From Trebonia sp964581815 (GTDB lineage Bacteria; Actinomycetota; Actinomycetes; Streptosporangiales; Streptosporangiaceae), in the NCBI GenBank assembly GCA_964581815.1, contig CAZORE010000024.1, forward strand, positions 9,738-73,737: a stretch of 64,000 bases of DNA. The letters run 5' to 3'. Made by a program: the position numbers and the translations under genes. Numbering within the stretch: position 1 is the first letter of the stretch; each line of letters opens with the position of its first letter. This document shows, in pieces, positions 1 through 7,918 of this stretch. The notes under the pieces were generated by a model, which saw nothing but the letters and a program-made list of their open reading frames with translations, did no database searches and was not told the origin of the DNA.

Positions 1-803
1 ATGAAGCCGTAGGCCTCCGCACCGCCGTGGAACGACCGCTCGGCGAGGACCGGAAGCGAGACAGAGAACTCATAGGCGAGCAGTCCGACCAGCCCCATCA
101 TCGCCAGCGGGACAGCGATGGTGGGAGTGCGCGCCGCGTAGCGCAGGCCTTCCCGCAGTTGCCCGCTGGCCCGCCCGGACGGCGGACTCGGCTGCAGGGC
201 GGACCGGTCCATCATCAGCAGGGAGGTGACGACGGCCACGAAGCTCGCTGCGTTCAGAAGGAAGCAAGTCCCCGTGCCGACCGTGGCGATGAGGATGCCA
301 CCGATGCCAGGCCCGACTGCGCGTGCCGCGTTCACCGTCACCGAATTCAGCGTGATGGCGTTGCGCAGTTCGTCTTTGCCGACCATCTCCCGGACGAAGG
401 CTTGCCGGGCGGAGTTCTCAAAGGCGTTGTTCAGGCCAAGGATGACGGCCAGCACGCAGATTTCCCAAAAGCGGGCCGAGCCGAACACGACGAGCAGCCC
501 GAGCGCCAGGGCCTGGAACCCCATGACGGTCTGCAACGCCATCATGAGCCGCCGCTTGTCCACCCGGTCGGCGACAACGCCGCCGTAAGGACCCAGGAGC
601 AAGACGGGCACCGCCTGCAGCGCCACGACCAGGCCCAGGTCGGTGCTCGAATGGGTGAGGGTCAGTACGAGCCAGGACTGCGCCGTCAGCTGCATCCAGG
701 TGCCGACCAGGGATATCGACTGGCCAGTGAAGTACAGACGGTAGTTCGGTTCTCGCAGCGAGGAGAAAGTCTTCTCCCAAAAGACTCCCGGCCTAGTCTT
801 CAC
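1..803 (-). CDS. MFS transporter, C-terminal part beyond window edge
   Basis: Major facilitator superfamily exporter of the enterobactin/macrolide-exporter-like type; the reading frame is open to the left edge, giving the first 267 residues. Translation from a GTG at 803-801 gives MKTRPGVFWEKTFSSL followed by YRLYFTGQSISLVGTWMQ, the usual first-helix signature, then the loop GGVVADRVDKRRLMM with the conserved D-R-x-x-R/K pattern between helices 2 and 3. FVREMVGKDELRNAI and RAVGPGIGGILI match helices 4-5. The start is supported by AAGGATAG just upstream and an in-frame stop further upstream. Substrate cannot be predicted. A possible MarR-type operator lies about 30 bp upstream. Confidence 0.85.
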   Translation of the reverse strand, partial: MKTRPGVFWEKTFSSLREPNYRLYFTGQSISLVGTWMQLTAQSWLVLTLTHSSTDLGLVVALQAVPVLLLGPYGGVVADRVDKRRLMMALQTVMGFQALALGLLVVFGSARFWEICVLAVILGLNNAFENSARQAFVREMVGKDELRNAITLNSVTVNAARAVGPGIGGILIATVGTGTCFLLNAASFVAVVTSLLMMDRSALQPSPPSGRASGQLREGLRYAARTPTIAVPLAMMGLVGLLAYEFSVSLPVLAERSFHGGAEAYGF

Positions 804-830
804 GCACCTATCCTTGCAGCCGCCAACTCG

Positions 831-853
831 TTAGTTAGCACAACAAACTATAA
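831..853. promoter_or_regulatory. Possible MarR-like operator upstream of MFS gene
   Basis: An AT-rich patch contains the inverted repeat TAGTT (832-836) and AACTA (846-850) with a 9-nt spacer, just upstream of the MFS start. It is much more AT-rich than its surroundings. MarR-family operators often have this form, but the arms are short and no regulator gene is adjacent in the window, so this is inference. Confidence 0.25.
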
Positions 854-906
854 ATCATGGCTGTTCCCGGGCTCAGACCCCGGTGATGGAGGTTGAGTGA
901 CGCCGG

Positions 907-1251
907 GTGCAGTCGTGGGAGAACCCGTGCATCGTCAAGCTCTCCAACGCGTGGGTGCTGATGAACCCGGGCGGTCCCCCCACCCCCGACAAGCCTGACA
1001 TCTCGGTCGTCAACCACGAGGCCGGGAACACGGTCTCCAGCTTCATGAACCTGCGGGTCGCCGACATCCAGGCTTGTTATGAGGAGTGGAGCGCAAAGGG
1101 AGCCGAGTTCGTGACACCGCCGATCGATCGCGGTGCCGAGATCCGCTGCTACATGCGCGATCCCGACGGCTACATGATCGAGGTCGGCCAAGCCACGGGA
1201 GTGCTCCACGGCCAACTGGCCAAGAAGCGACCTGAAGACTTGCCCGGCTGA
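907..1251 (+). pseudogene. VOC (glyoxalase-fold) protein, 5'-truncated
   Basis: 114 residues starting at a GTG (907) carry the second half of a vicinal-oxygen-chelate domain: an NTVSSFMNLRVADI strand, YEEWSAKGAEF, and a closing RDPDGYMIEVGQATG motif that supplies the metal-ligand glutamate in this fold. Family members are normally about 150 residues, with a first beta-alpha-beta unit of some 40 residues that is absent here. An in-frame TGA sits at 898-900, only nine bases before the GTG, so the missing part cannot be recovered upstream. Read as a 5'-truncated remnant, although expression of a half-domain protein is not excluded. Function of the parent gene is unknown. Confidence 0.65.
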
Positions 1252-1274
1252 CCTCGGGGCCCGCCGCCCCGGGG

Positions 1275-2708
1275 TCAACGATCGCGGAAGTTAAATGACA
1301 CAAGGTGAGCGGGTTCCGGGGGGAGAACCAAGGCGACCGCACCCGCAATGGACAGCAAGCGGTCGTCCGTCCCATAGCGGCCTACCAGCTGCAGGCCGAC
1401 GGGCAGGCCGTCGGCGGTGAAGCCAGCGGGGACCGAGACGGCGGGGTGGGCGGTCACCGTGATCCGGGAGCAGCTGCGCAGCCAGTCGATATAGGTGTCC
1501 TGCGGTATCCCGTTGATGGCGGTCACCCATTCCTGTTCCACTGGGAACGGGGTGACCTGAACCGTCGGGGCCGCGAGCACGTCATAGCCGCGCAGGAACG
1601 CCTTCATCCGGCCGAAGATCTCGCTGTGCTGCCGTTGGGCGGTGGCGACCTGCGGCCCGGTCAGCGCGAGGCCCTGCTCGATGTTCCAGATCAGCGCGTC
1701 CTTCAGCCGGTCCCGTGCGGTCTCAAGCAGGGACCCGTACCGGCCGGCCATCATGACGGCCCGCAGGACCAGGAACGCCTCGTCCGCGCCGGCCAGGTCA
1801 GGCTCGGCGTCGGTGATGACGGCCCCCGCCGCGGCCAGGACTTCACGTGCCCGGACGAGCACCCGGGCGACTTCCGGCTCAACGGGCAGCCCGCCGAGGT
1901 CGGCGCTCCACGCGACCCGCAGCCCGGCGACGCCGTCCGCCGCCCGCCACGCCCCAGTGCCCGGCGCGGCGGCGTGCGCGCCGGGCCGGGCCAGCGGCAG
2001 CGCCGGGTCGTGCCCGCGCAGGCCGTCAAGCAGCAAGGCCGCGTCGGCGGCCGACCGGGCGATCGGGCCGAGGACAGGGAGCGGGTTGAAGAAGTCACCG
2101 CCGGTCGGGATCGTGCCCGGCGTGGTCCTCAAGCCCACGAGGGAGCACATCGCGGCGGGGTTGCGGACGCTGGCCGCGAGGTCCGATCCGTCCGCGAAGG
2201 GCAGCAGGCCGGCCGCGACCGCAGCCGCGGCGCCCCCGCTGCTCCCGCCCGGCGTCATCCGGGTATCCCAGGGGTTGCAAGTCGCGCCGAAGACCGCGTT
2301 GAACGTCTGTGATCCCGCGCCGAACTCCGGGGTGTTCGTCTTGCCGATAATCACCGCTCCGGCCGCCTTCAGCCGCGCGACATGCGGGGCGTCGGCGTCC
2401 GGCACGTGGCCTGCGAACAGCGGGGAACCATAGGTCGTCCGGATGCCCGCAGTGTCGGAGAGGTCCTTCACGGCGATCGGCAGCCCGTGCAGCACGCCGA
2501 GCCGGCCGCCGCGCGCAGCGGCTTCATCAGCCGCCGCGGCCTCGGCGGTGGCCTGCTCTTCCGCCAGGGTGACGATTGCGTTGAGCTGGGGGTTGATCCG
2601 GTGGATCCGGTTCAGGAACGCGTCGAGTAGCTCACGGGCCGACAGTTCCCTGAAGTGCAGCAGCCGCGCCAGTTCAACGGCGGGCGTGAAGCAAAGGTCA
2701 TCGTCCAT
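1275..2708 (-). CDS. Amidase signature family protein
   Basis: 477-residue enzyme of the amidase signature family, which hydrolyses carboxamide bonds through a Ser-cisSer-Lys triad. The triad is visible: K81 in LPIAVKDL, the serine pair 156-157 in the GGSSGG loop, and nucleophile S180 in GSDLAASVRNPAA. The usual GTDLGGS version of the last motif is modified here, but the serine is kept. Length is normal for the family (450-500). It is cytoplasmic, with no signal peptide. It is divergent from the CoA-transferase gene across an 86-bp gap that must hold both promoters. The amide substrate cannot be inferred; it is unlikely to be GatA because no gatB or gatC is nearby. Confidence 0.9.
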   Translation of the reverse strand: MDDDLCFTPAVELARLLHFRELSARELLDAFLNRIHRINPQLNAIVTLAEEQATAEAAAADEAAARGGRLGVLHGLPIAVKDLSDTAGIRTTYGSPLFAGHVPDADAPHVARLKAAGAVIIGKTNTPEFGAGSQTFNAVFGATCNPWDTRMTPGGSSGGAAAAVAAGLLPFADGSDLAASVRNPAAMCSLVGLRTTPGTIPTGGDFFNPLPVLGPIARSAADAALLLDGLRGHDPALPLARPGAHAAAPGTGAWRAADGVAGLRVAWSADLGGLPVEPEVARVLVRAREVLAAAGAVITDAEPDLAGADEAFLVLRAVMMAGRYGSLLETARDRLKDALIWNIEQGLALTGPQVATAQRQHSEIFGRMKAFLRGYDVLAAPTVQVTPFPVEQEWVTAINGIPQDTYIDWLRSCSRITVTAHPAVSVPAGFTADGLPVGLQLVGRYGTDDRLLSIAGAVALVLPPEPAHLVSFNFRDR

Positions 2709-2794
2709 ATCCGTAGTAATCGTAGGCCGCTACGCGGAAGCCGGTCCTAAGGCATACCGTTGCCTTTCTAGCTGGCGGCGGTGAAGGTGGGGGC

Positions 2795-3964
2795 ATGGAC
2801 CTTCCGCTCGGTGACATCCGCGTCATTGACCTGACCATCGCGCGGGCGGGGCCCACCTGCGTCCGGCAGCTCGCTGACTGGGGCGCGGACGTGATTCGCG
2901 TCGAGCCGCCGGGCGCATCGGACCCGCTCGGCGGTGACCGGCACGGCAGCGACTTCCAGCAGCTCCACCGTAACAAGCGGGCGCTGTCCCTCAACTTGAA
3001 GTCCCCGGCCGGCCTTGACGTGCTGATGCGCCTGGTCGACACCGCCGACGTGCTGGTCGAGAACATGCGCCCGCCGGTCAAGGACCGCCTCGGGATCGGC
3101 TACGAGGCCGTCCACGCGCGCAACCCTCGGCTGGTGTACGGGTCGATCTCGGGATTCGGCCAGGACGGCCCCTATAGCGGCCGGGGTGGCGTCGACCAGA
3201 TCGCCCAGGGCATGGGCGGGCTGATGAGCGTGACCGGACTGCCCGGTGGTGGGCCGGTGCGGGCCGGCATCCCGGTGGCCGACCTGTCGGCGGGACTGTA
3301 CCTCGCAATCGGCGTGCTGGTCGCGCTGCACGACCGGAACCGGACCGGGACCGGCCGGTGGGTGCAGACCTCGCTGCTGGAGTCGATGATCGCGATGATG
3401 GACTTCCAGGCTGCCCGCTGGACCATCGACGGCCACGTGCCGGGACAGGAAGGCAATAACCACCCGGCGCTCGTCCCGATGGGCTGCTTCGCCACCGCCG
3501 ACGGGTACGTGAACATCGGCGCGGCGGGCGGCCGCATCCTGCGCGCCTTCGCCGAGGTCATCGGGCGTCCGGAACTGCCCGCCGACTCGCGCTTCGATAC
3601 CCCGCAGAAGCGGTTCGCCAACCGGGTGGAGCTCGCGCGCATAGTCTCCGACCGGCTGCGGACCCAGGGCACAGACTACTGGGTGACGGCCCTGAACGCG
3701 GCCGGTGTCCCCTGCGGGCCGGTCTACGCGATGGACGAGGTGTTCGCCGACCCGCAGGTCAAGCACCTGGAGATGGCACAGGCCGTGGACCATCCGGCTC
3801 GCGGCCCGATCGACCTCGTCCGCAACGCGGTGCGGATGACCGGCGCGACGGGCACCGTCCGGGCCCCGGCCCCCGATCCGGGCGACCACACCGACGATGT
3901 CCTCACCGACCTGGGCTACTCTTCGGCGGAGATCGAAAAGCTGCGCGCCGACACGGTGGTCTGA
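2795..3964 (+). CDS. CaiB/BaiF (family III) CoA-transferase
   Basis: 389-residue family III acyl-CoA transferase, which moves CoA between carboxylic acids through an aspartyl-CoA thioester. The catalytic aspartate is D163 in the PVADLSAGLY motif; N-terminal VIDLT, the GADVIRVEPP strand and the R-N-K-R-A-L-S-L-N-L-K segment are typical. Length is normal for formyl-CoA or carnitine CoA-transferase relatives. The ATG is preceded by AAGGTGGGGG. Its stop lies 23 bp before a crotonase-fold gene in the same direction, so the two are probably co-transcribed and act on the same acyl-CoA. The acid handled is unknown. Confidence 0.9.
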   Translation: MDLPLGDIRVIDLTIARAGPTCVRQLADWGADVIRVEPPGASDPLGGDRHGSDFQQLHRNKRALSLNLKSPAGLDVLMRLVDTADVLVENMRPPVKDRLGIGYEAVHARNPRLVYGSISGFGQDGPYSGRGGVDQIAQGMGGLMSVTGLPGGGPVRAGIPVADLSAGLYLAIGVLVALHDRNRTGTGRWVQTSLLESMIAMMDFQAARWTIDGHVPGQEGNNHPALVPMGCFATADGYVNIGAAGGRILRAFAEVIGRPELPADSRFDTPQKRFANRVELARIVSDRLRTQGTDYWVTALNAAGVPCGPVYAMDEVFADPQVKHLEMAQAVDHPARGPIDLVRNAVRMTGATGTVRAPAPDPGDHTDDVLTDLGYSSAEIEKLRADTVV

Positions 3965-3987
3965 GGCGTTCCAGGAAAGGCGGCCGC

Positions 3988-4797
3988 ATGACGATCCTGA
4001 ACCGTGAGACTGGCACGGACCAGCTGCTCGTTGAGGTGGCCGGCTCCGTCGCGACCGTGACCTTCAACAACCCGGCCCGGCGCAACGCCCTGACGGCGCA
4101 GATGCGGGCCGCACTGCCGGGCGTGCTGACGGCCCTGAACGCCGACGGCGATGTCCGGGTGGTCGTGGCGACCGGCGCCGGGGAGGCGGCGTTCATGTCG
4201 GGCGCGGACATCTCCGAGTTCGCCGCTCAGCGCACCGCGCCCGCCGACCGGGCCGCCTTTGACCGTGGCCAGGCGGCCCTCGCCGAGGCCTGGGCGACCC
4301 TGGACAAGCCCGTCATCGCCATGATCCGGGGCTACTGCCTGGGTGGCGGCCTGCTCACCGCGCTGCAGGCCGACATCCGCATCGCCTCCGACGACAGCCA
4401 GTTCGGCATCCCGGCGGCCAGGCTCGGCCTGGGCTACGCCTTCTCCGGTGTCACCGGCCTGATAGCCCTGGTCGGCCCGTCGAAGGCGGCCGAGATCCTG
4501 TTCTCCGCCCGGCGGTTCAGCGCGGCCGAGGCCCTGCAGATGGGCCTGGTGAACCAGGTCGTCCCCGGTGGTGCGCTGCACGAGACCGTGTACGGCCTGG
4601 CTTCGGCAATCGCTGGCAACGCCCCGCTGACGATCGCCGCCGCCAAGGCGGCGATCCGGGAGGCCTCCCGCCCGGCGCAGGAGCAAGACCTCGCCCGCGT
4701 CAACGCGATGGTCGAGGCCTGCTTCCGCTCGGCGGACTACCTGGAAGGCCAGCGTGCCTTCGCCGAGAAACGGCCGCCCACCTTCACCGGGCAGTAA
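3988..4797 (+). CDS. Crotonase-fold (enoyl-CoA hydratase/isomerase) family protein
   Basis: 269-residue member of the crotonase superfamily, with an AGGAAAGG ribosome site. The CoA-binding and oxyanion-hole segments are present: FMSGADISEF around residue 70 and GYCLGGGL around 116-122. The two glutamates that perform hydration in true enoyl-CoA hydratases are not: the position after GGG is leucine (L123) and the second is alanine (A143 in GIPAARLG). It is therefore more likely an isomerase, thioesterase, decarboxylase or other crotonase-fold activity than a simple hydratase. Downstream partner of the CoA-transferase. Annotation by family name alone would overstate what is known. Confidence 0.85.
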   Translation: MTILNRETGTDQLLVEVAGSVATVTFNNPARRNALTAQMRAALPGVLTALNADGDVRVVVATGAGEAAFMSGADISEFAAQRTAPADRAAFDRGQAALAEAWATLDKPVIAMIRGYCLGGGLLTALQADIRIASDDSQFGIPAARLGLGYAFSGVTGLIALVGPSKAAEILFSARRFSAAEALQMGLVNQVVPGGALHETVYGLASAIAGNAPLTIAAAKAAIREASRPAQEQDLARVNAMVEACFRSADYLEGQRAFAEKRPPTFTGQ

Positions 4798-4868
4798 GGC
4801 CAGCTCAGGCTTACGAAGCGGCTTGCCCCAATTGTCCGACTACACGGGGAATCTGCCGGTGCCACCGT

Positions 4869-4885
4869 GTAGCACCCGGTGCTAC
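4869..4885. promoter_or_regulatory. Palindromic operator of the toxin-antitoxin operon
   Basis: Perfect 8-bp arms GTAGCACC / GGTGCTAC around a single C, centred 18 bp before the antitoxin ATG and overlapping where the promoter must lie. Antitoxins of this class usually repress their own operon by binding such palindromes, so this is the likely autoregulatory site. Confidence 0.65.
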
Positions 4886-4894
4886 CCTGTGAAT

Positions 4895-5161
4895 ATGAAC
4901 ATGCCAGAGATCACGCAACGGGACCTGCGGTCCAGGTCTCGCGAGATCATGGACGCCGTCGAGCACGGGCAGGCGTTCACCGTCACCCGTGACGGCCACC
5001 GGATCGGGGAACTGATCCCCATCCGGCGACGGCGAACGTTCGTCTCCCGGCAGGAATTCGCGGCAATGTCCCGCAACGCGCCTGTTAGCGATCTGGACGC
5101 ATTCCGCGCCGACCAGGACACGGTCGCCGACCACGAGGACAGCGACCCGTATGAGCGGTGA
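4895..5161 (+). CDS. Phd/YefM-type antitoxin
   Basis: 88-residue antitoxin expected to neutralise the PIN-domain toxin encoded next. The N-terminal half, MPEITQRDLR then SREIMDAVEHGQAFTVTRDG followed by GELIPI, is the Phd/YefM fold, which dimerises and binds DNA; the acidic, probably disordered C-terminus (ADHEDSDPYER) is the expected toxin-binding tail. The ATG at 4895 is chosen over an upstream in-frame start because it follows the palindromic operator and gives the normal family length. There is no strong Shine-Dalgarno, so translation may be leaderless. The gene overlaps the toxin start by 11 bp, the usual sign of translational coupling. Confidence 0.85.
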   Translation: MNMPEITQRDLRSRSREIMDAVEHGQAFTVTRDGHRIGELIPIRRRRTFVSRQEFAAMSRNAPVSDLDAFRADQDTVADHEDSDPYER

Positions 5162-5633
5162 AACTTCGGCCTCTTCCCGGCAGGGACTGCTCGACACCAA
5201 CATCCTCGTGCTGCGCCGCTGGATCGACCCCGCCGAACTGCCGGACGAGATGGCGATCAGCGCCATCACCCTTGCCGAGCTGTCCGCCGGACCGCACCAG
5301 GTCCGCCCCAACACCGAGCAGGACCGGTACGACGAGCACGAGGAACGCTCACGCCGCACCGAGGCACTGCAACGCGCCGAGAGCGAGTTCGACCCCGTCC
5401 CGTTCGACGCCGAGGCCGCCCGCATCTACGGCCGGGTGACCGCCGCCGTGGTCGCGGCCGGCCGCAAGCCGCGCAGGCGGATAGCCGACCTGATGATCGC
5501 AGCCACCGCCATCGCCGAAGACCTCCCCCTCTACACCACCAACCCAGGCGACTATGCAGGACTGGAGAAACTCATCCGCGTCGTCCCCGTCACCCGCCCG
5601 CACTTGCCCCAGGAGGACAAGCCCAGCAGGTGA
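5151..5633 (+). CDS. vapC: PIN-domain toxin (VapC family ribonuclease)
   Basis: 160-residue PIN-domain ribonuclease, the toxin of a type II pair. The acidic metal-binding residues are visible: D15 in GLLDTNIL, E43 in TLAELSAG, D113 in RIADLMIAATA, and the YTTNPGDY segment (N131/D134) that closes the active site. All are intact, so the toxin should be active when the antitoxin is lost. VapC toxins typically cleave tRNA or rRNA; the target cannot be predicted. At 160 residues it is slightly longer than usual (about 130), the extra length being a charged insert around residues 50-75. Overlaps the antitoxin gene. Confidence 0.88.
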   Translation: MSGETSASSRQGLLDTNILVLRRWIDPAELPDEMAISAITLAELSAGPHQVRPNTEQDRYDEHEERSRRTEALQRAESEFDPVPFDAEAARIYGRVTAAVVAAGRKPRRRIADLMIAATAIAEDLPLYTTNPGDYAGLEKLIRVVPVTRPHLPQEDKPSR

Positions 5634-5763
5634 GGTAGCCGGGCCCGCCTCGTGACGCCGAATGGCTGGCATCAGCCCCAGTACCCGCCCCGGTCTTCAG
5701 CCGCCGGAGCGGGACTGAGGCTGGATCGCGGCCCGTCGTCGGCGTGCCGCGGTCCGGGCGGGT

Positions 5764-7086
5764 CTACCCAACGAAGCCCAGCGGGATCGCTTCGGCCATG
5801 GCCTCGTAGCCGACGTCATTCGGGTGCAGGGCGTCGCCCGTGCTGGCCGACGCGGAGTTGGCTCCGTACGCCGGGTTGATGTACTGCGAGTTGTACGGGT
5901 CCGCCATGATCTTCGCGAAGTCGATCACTCCGTCGAATGCGTGGGTGGTCTGGATCCATGAATTGACCTGTTCGCGCAACTGCTCCCCGTACGCCGTGCC
6001 GAAGTACCCGCCGTACACGCTGTTCGACCCCATGAACGGCATGAGCGTGCCCGCGTAGATCTTGACGCCCTTGGCGTGCGCTTCCGCGATGAGGGTCTTG
6101 TATCCGGTTTCGATCTGCGCCGCGGTCACATTCGGGTTGTTCGGGTCAGAGCAGCCGGAGTCAGGCATCCCGGCGAACCCGATGTCGTTGATCCCCTCCA
6201 GCAGGATGACGGTCTTCACGCCGGGCTGGGACAGGGCGTCGCGCTCGAACCGGGACAGGGCGCTGACGCCGTAGCAGGTGGAGTCGCTCAGGATCCGGTT
6301 GCCGCTGATGCCCTCGTCCACGATGCCCGGCGCGCGGTCGCCCGAGATCGCGTTGAGGCGGCGGGCCAGGTAGTTCGGCCAGCGGGCGTTGGCCCCCGTC
6401 AGCGACAGGTAGCCATCGGTGATGGAGTCGCCGAACGCCACGACCGTACCGTCGGCGCTCTTCGAGTACACATCAAGGCCGTCGACGAAGTACCACGAGC
6501 CGGTCGTGCCCGTATACGCAGTGGGAGCGGAGTCGCTGACGTGGTTCCCCGAGGCGGTGTAGTTGTTCTGCTGCGCGTCGGAGTGGTTGGTCGCACCCCC
6601 GGTGGCGTCTGGGAGGTAGACGCTGACGGCGAGCTCGGTCTGCGGCTGGACGTCGAAACTCACCGGATCGCTCACCTCCTGTGCGCCTGACGGGATGGTC
6701 ACCGACGTCTTCCCGCCGAACGTCACGGTGCGGCTCGTCCCCGGCAGCAGCTGCGACCCGTCGAGGACGACGCCCACGCTAACGGCCCCGACCTGGAGCG
6801 GTGCCGACCCGAAGGTGTTGCTTAGTTGTACGCGGAGTGAGCTGCCGCCGACGCTCGTGTCGACGATGTTCCGTACCGTTTGGTCGGAGAAGCTCGTGCT
6901 GCCCGCCATCGGGCTTGCCGCCCAGGACGCGACCCAGCCGCCGCTGAATGCTTGCGCCGGTTTCTGGGAGGCTCCGGTTGACGCGGCGGCGGGCACCGCA
7001 GCGGCTGCTCCCAGAACGAGCGCGGCGCCGCCCAGGACGGCCGCCAGCCGCTTGCCACGAGAACTTGCTGACGGAAAGAGTTTCAT
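5764..7086 (-). CDS. Secreted SGNH/GDSL-family hydrolase
   Basis: 440-residue extracytoplasmic esterase or lipase of the SGNH superfamily. A cleavable signal peptide (positive MKLFPSASSRGKR, hydrophobic core to about residue 33, AAA-S cleavage region) leads into a beta-rich N-terminal region, then the hydrolase: nucleophile S221 in VVAFGDSITDGY, N300 in LLEGINDIGF, and the D418/H421 pair in DALHPND. ATG 7086 is chosen because it has AAGGAG seven bases upstream and begins the signal peptide; a longer in-frame extension has neither. Similar actinomycete proteins act on plant or cell-surface esters, but the substrate here is unknown. It stands alone. Confidence 0.9.
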   Translation of the reverse strand: MKLFPSASSRGKRLAAVLGGAALVLGAAAAVPAAASTGASQKPAQAFSGGWVASWAASPMAGSTSFSDQTVRNIVDTSVGGSSLRVQLSNTFGSAPLQVGAVSVGVVLDGSQLLPGTSRTVTFGGKTSVTIPSGAQEVSDPVSFDVQPQTELAVSVYLPDATGGATNHSDAQQNNYTASGNHVSDSAPTAYTGTTGSWYFVDGLDVYSKSADGTVVAFGDSITDGYLSLTGANARWPNYLARRLNAISGDRAPGIVDEGISGNRILSDSTCYGVSALSRFERDALSQPGVKTVILLEGINDIGFAGMPDSGCSDPNNPNVTAAQIETGYKTLIAEAHAKGVKIYAGTLMPFMGSNSVYGGYFGTAYGEQLREQVNSWIQTTHAFDGVIDFAKIMADPYNSQYINPAYGANSASASTGDALHPNDVGYEAMAEAIPLGFVG

Positions 7087-7616
7087 CCTTTTCTCCTTTG
7101 GCTCCGTTGTCGAAAATTTCGGAATTCCTCCATCGAAATCACGGAAGCTACTGTCACCCCTATACCGACAGCGGTGGCGCGTCAATGGCGACGCGGGACG
7201 CCCAAACACCCGCCGCGCCCACATCTTGGGCAACCAGACGGCCAATAAAGCAGTCGCCGGATCGAGGAAAAAAACAAAAGCCCGTGCCATTGGACCAGCC
7301 CGTGCCCCGCTTGGGCTGTGATCAGATTTCGACTCTAGAAGGTGTGCCTCCGGCGGGACCTCGGCCCGGGAAGGCCCAGGTGGTCTGTTCGAGGTTGCCG
7401 GGATGACCAGCCGGGCGCGCGACGGCACATGAAACCCTGTTCGCCGCCGTGAAAGACGGCGAGTTCGGTGACCTGGCATAAGAGCGGCGACCGCGAGCGG
7501 CCGCTCTTATGCCAACCGAAGTGCGGGCTGGCGGCGGGTATAAGGTGGGCGTTGCGGTGCTGGCAGTAATGGAACGCAGGAATGGCGCACGGCCCGATGC
7601 CCACAGGGGAGCCGAG
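7087..7616. other. 530-bp region with a strong hairpin, no intact gene
   Basis: No convincing coding sequence. It contains the GDSL gene's promoter region near 7087-7200 and an A-rich tract near 7264-7280. A long inverted repeat has arms 7475-7488 and 7500-7513 (14 bp, perfect, extended one more pair by T7474/A7514) around an 11-nt loop. Beyond a small bulge the outer hexamers TTCGGT (7464-7469) and ACCGAA (7515-7520) also pair. It could be a terminator or the relic end of a mobile element; no transposase is seen. Confidence 0.5.
7464..7520. repeat. Long imperfect inverted repeat (hairpin)
   Basis: Perfect 14-bp core arms (7475-7488 / 7500-7513), loop 7489-7499, plus outer TTCGGT/ACCGAA hexamers separated by an asymmetric bulge. 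About 21 base pairs in total. It has no T-tract after it and lies about 100 bp before a gene remnant, so a decayed mobile-element boundary is as plausible as a terminator. Confidence 0.6.
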
Positions 7617-7736
7617 ATGACCATCAATGAGGCAGCGGCACAGAGCAAAAGCAAGCCCGGACCGCTGCCGTTTGACACCACGAAGGCGAATCAGGCCCGT
7701 GTATACAACTACCTGCTCGGCGGCTGCTTCCGCTAA
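7617..7736 (+). pseudogene. SAM-dependent methyltransferase (DUF574-like), N-terminal remnant
   Basis: 39 codons beginning at an ATG with a good ribosome site (GGGGAG). The end of the peptide, PLPFDTTKANQARVYNYLLGG, strongly resembles the opening of the actinobacterial S-adenosylmethionine-dependent methyltransferase family formerly called DUF574, whose proteins begin with a D-T/S-x-x-P-x-x-A-R-V-Y-D-Y-L-L-G-G block and run to about 270 residues. Here it ends four codons later at TAA and no continuation was found in any frame downstream. It is therefore a 5' fragment left by a deletion or rearrangement. Identification rests on recall of one motif. Confidence 0.6.
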
Positions 7737-7918
7737 GCACACGCTAATGGGGCGGGCTGAGTCCCGTCTAGCTCCAGATCATTATCTCTCGCGCGGAGCG
7801 GCTGGCTGTGGGAGCGCCTACCGCTTGGTGATCACGGCCGTGCAAGCTCAGCGTGATCTCGCGGCGCTGCAAGCCAAAAAGGACTGAAGAACTGACATCT
7901 TGCGACACTATAGATCGC

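Noticed and set aside
7737..7918. Possible end of another gene upstream of the lipoprotein (frame ending QAQRDLAALQAKKD)
   Set aside because: Too short and without a recognisable family. It may be a remnant, but nothing supports a specific call.
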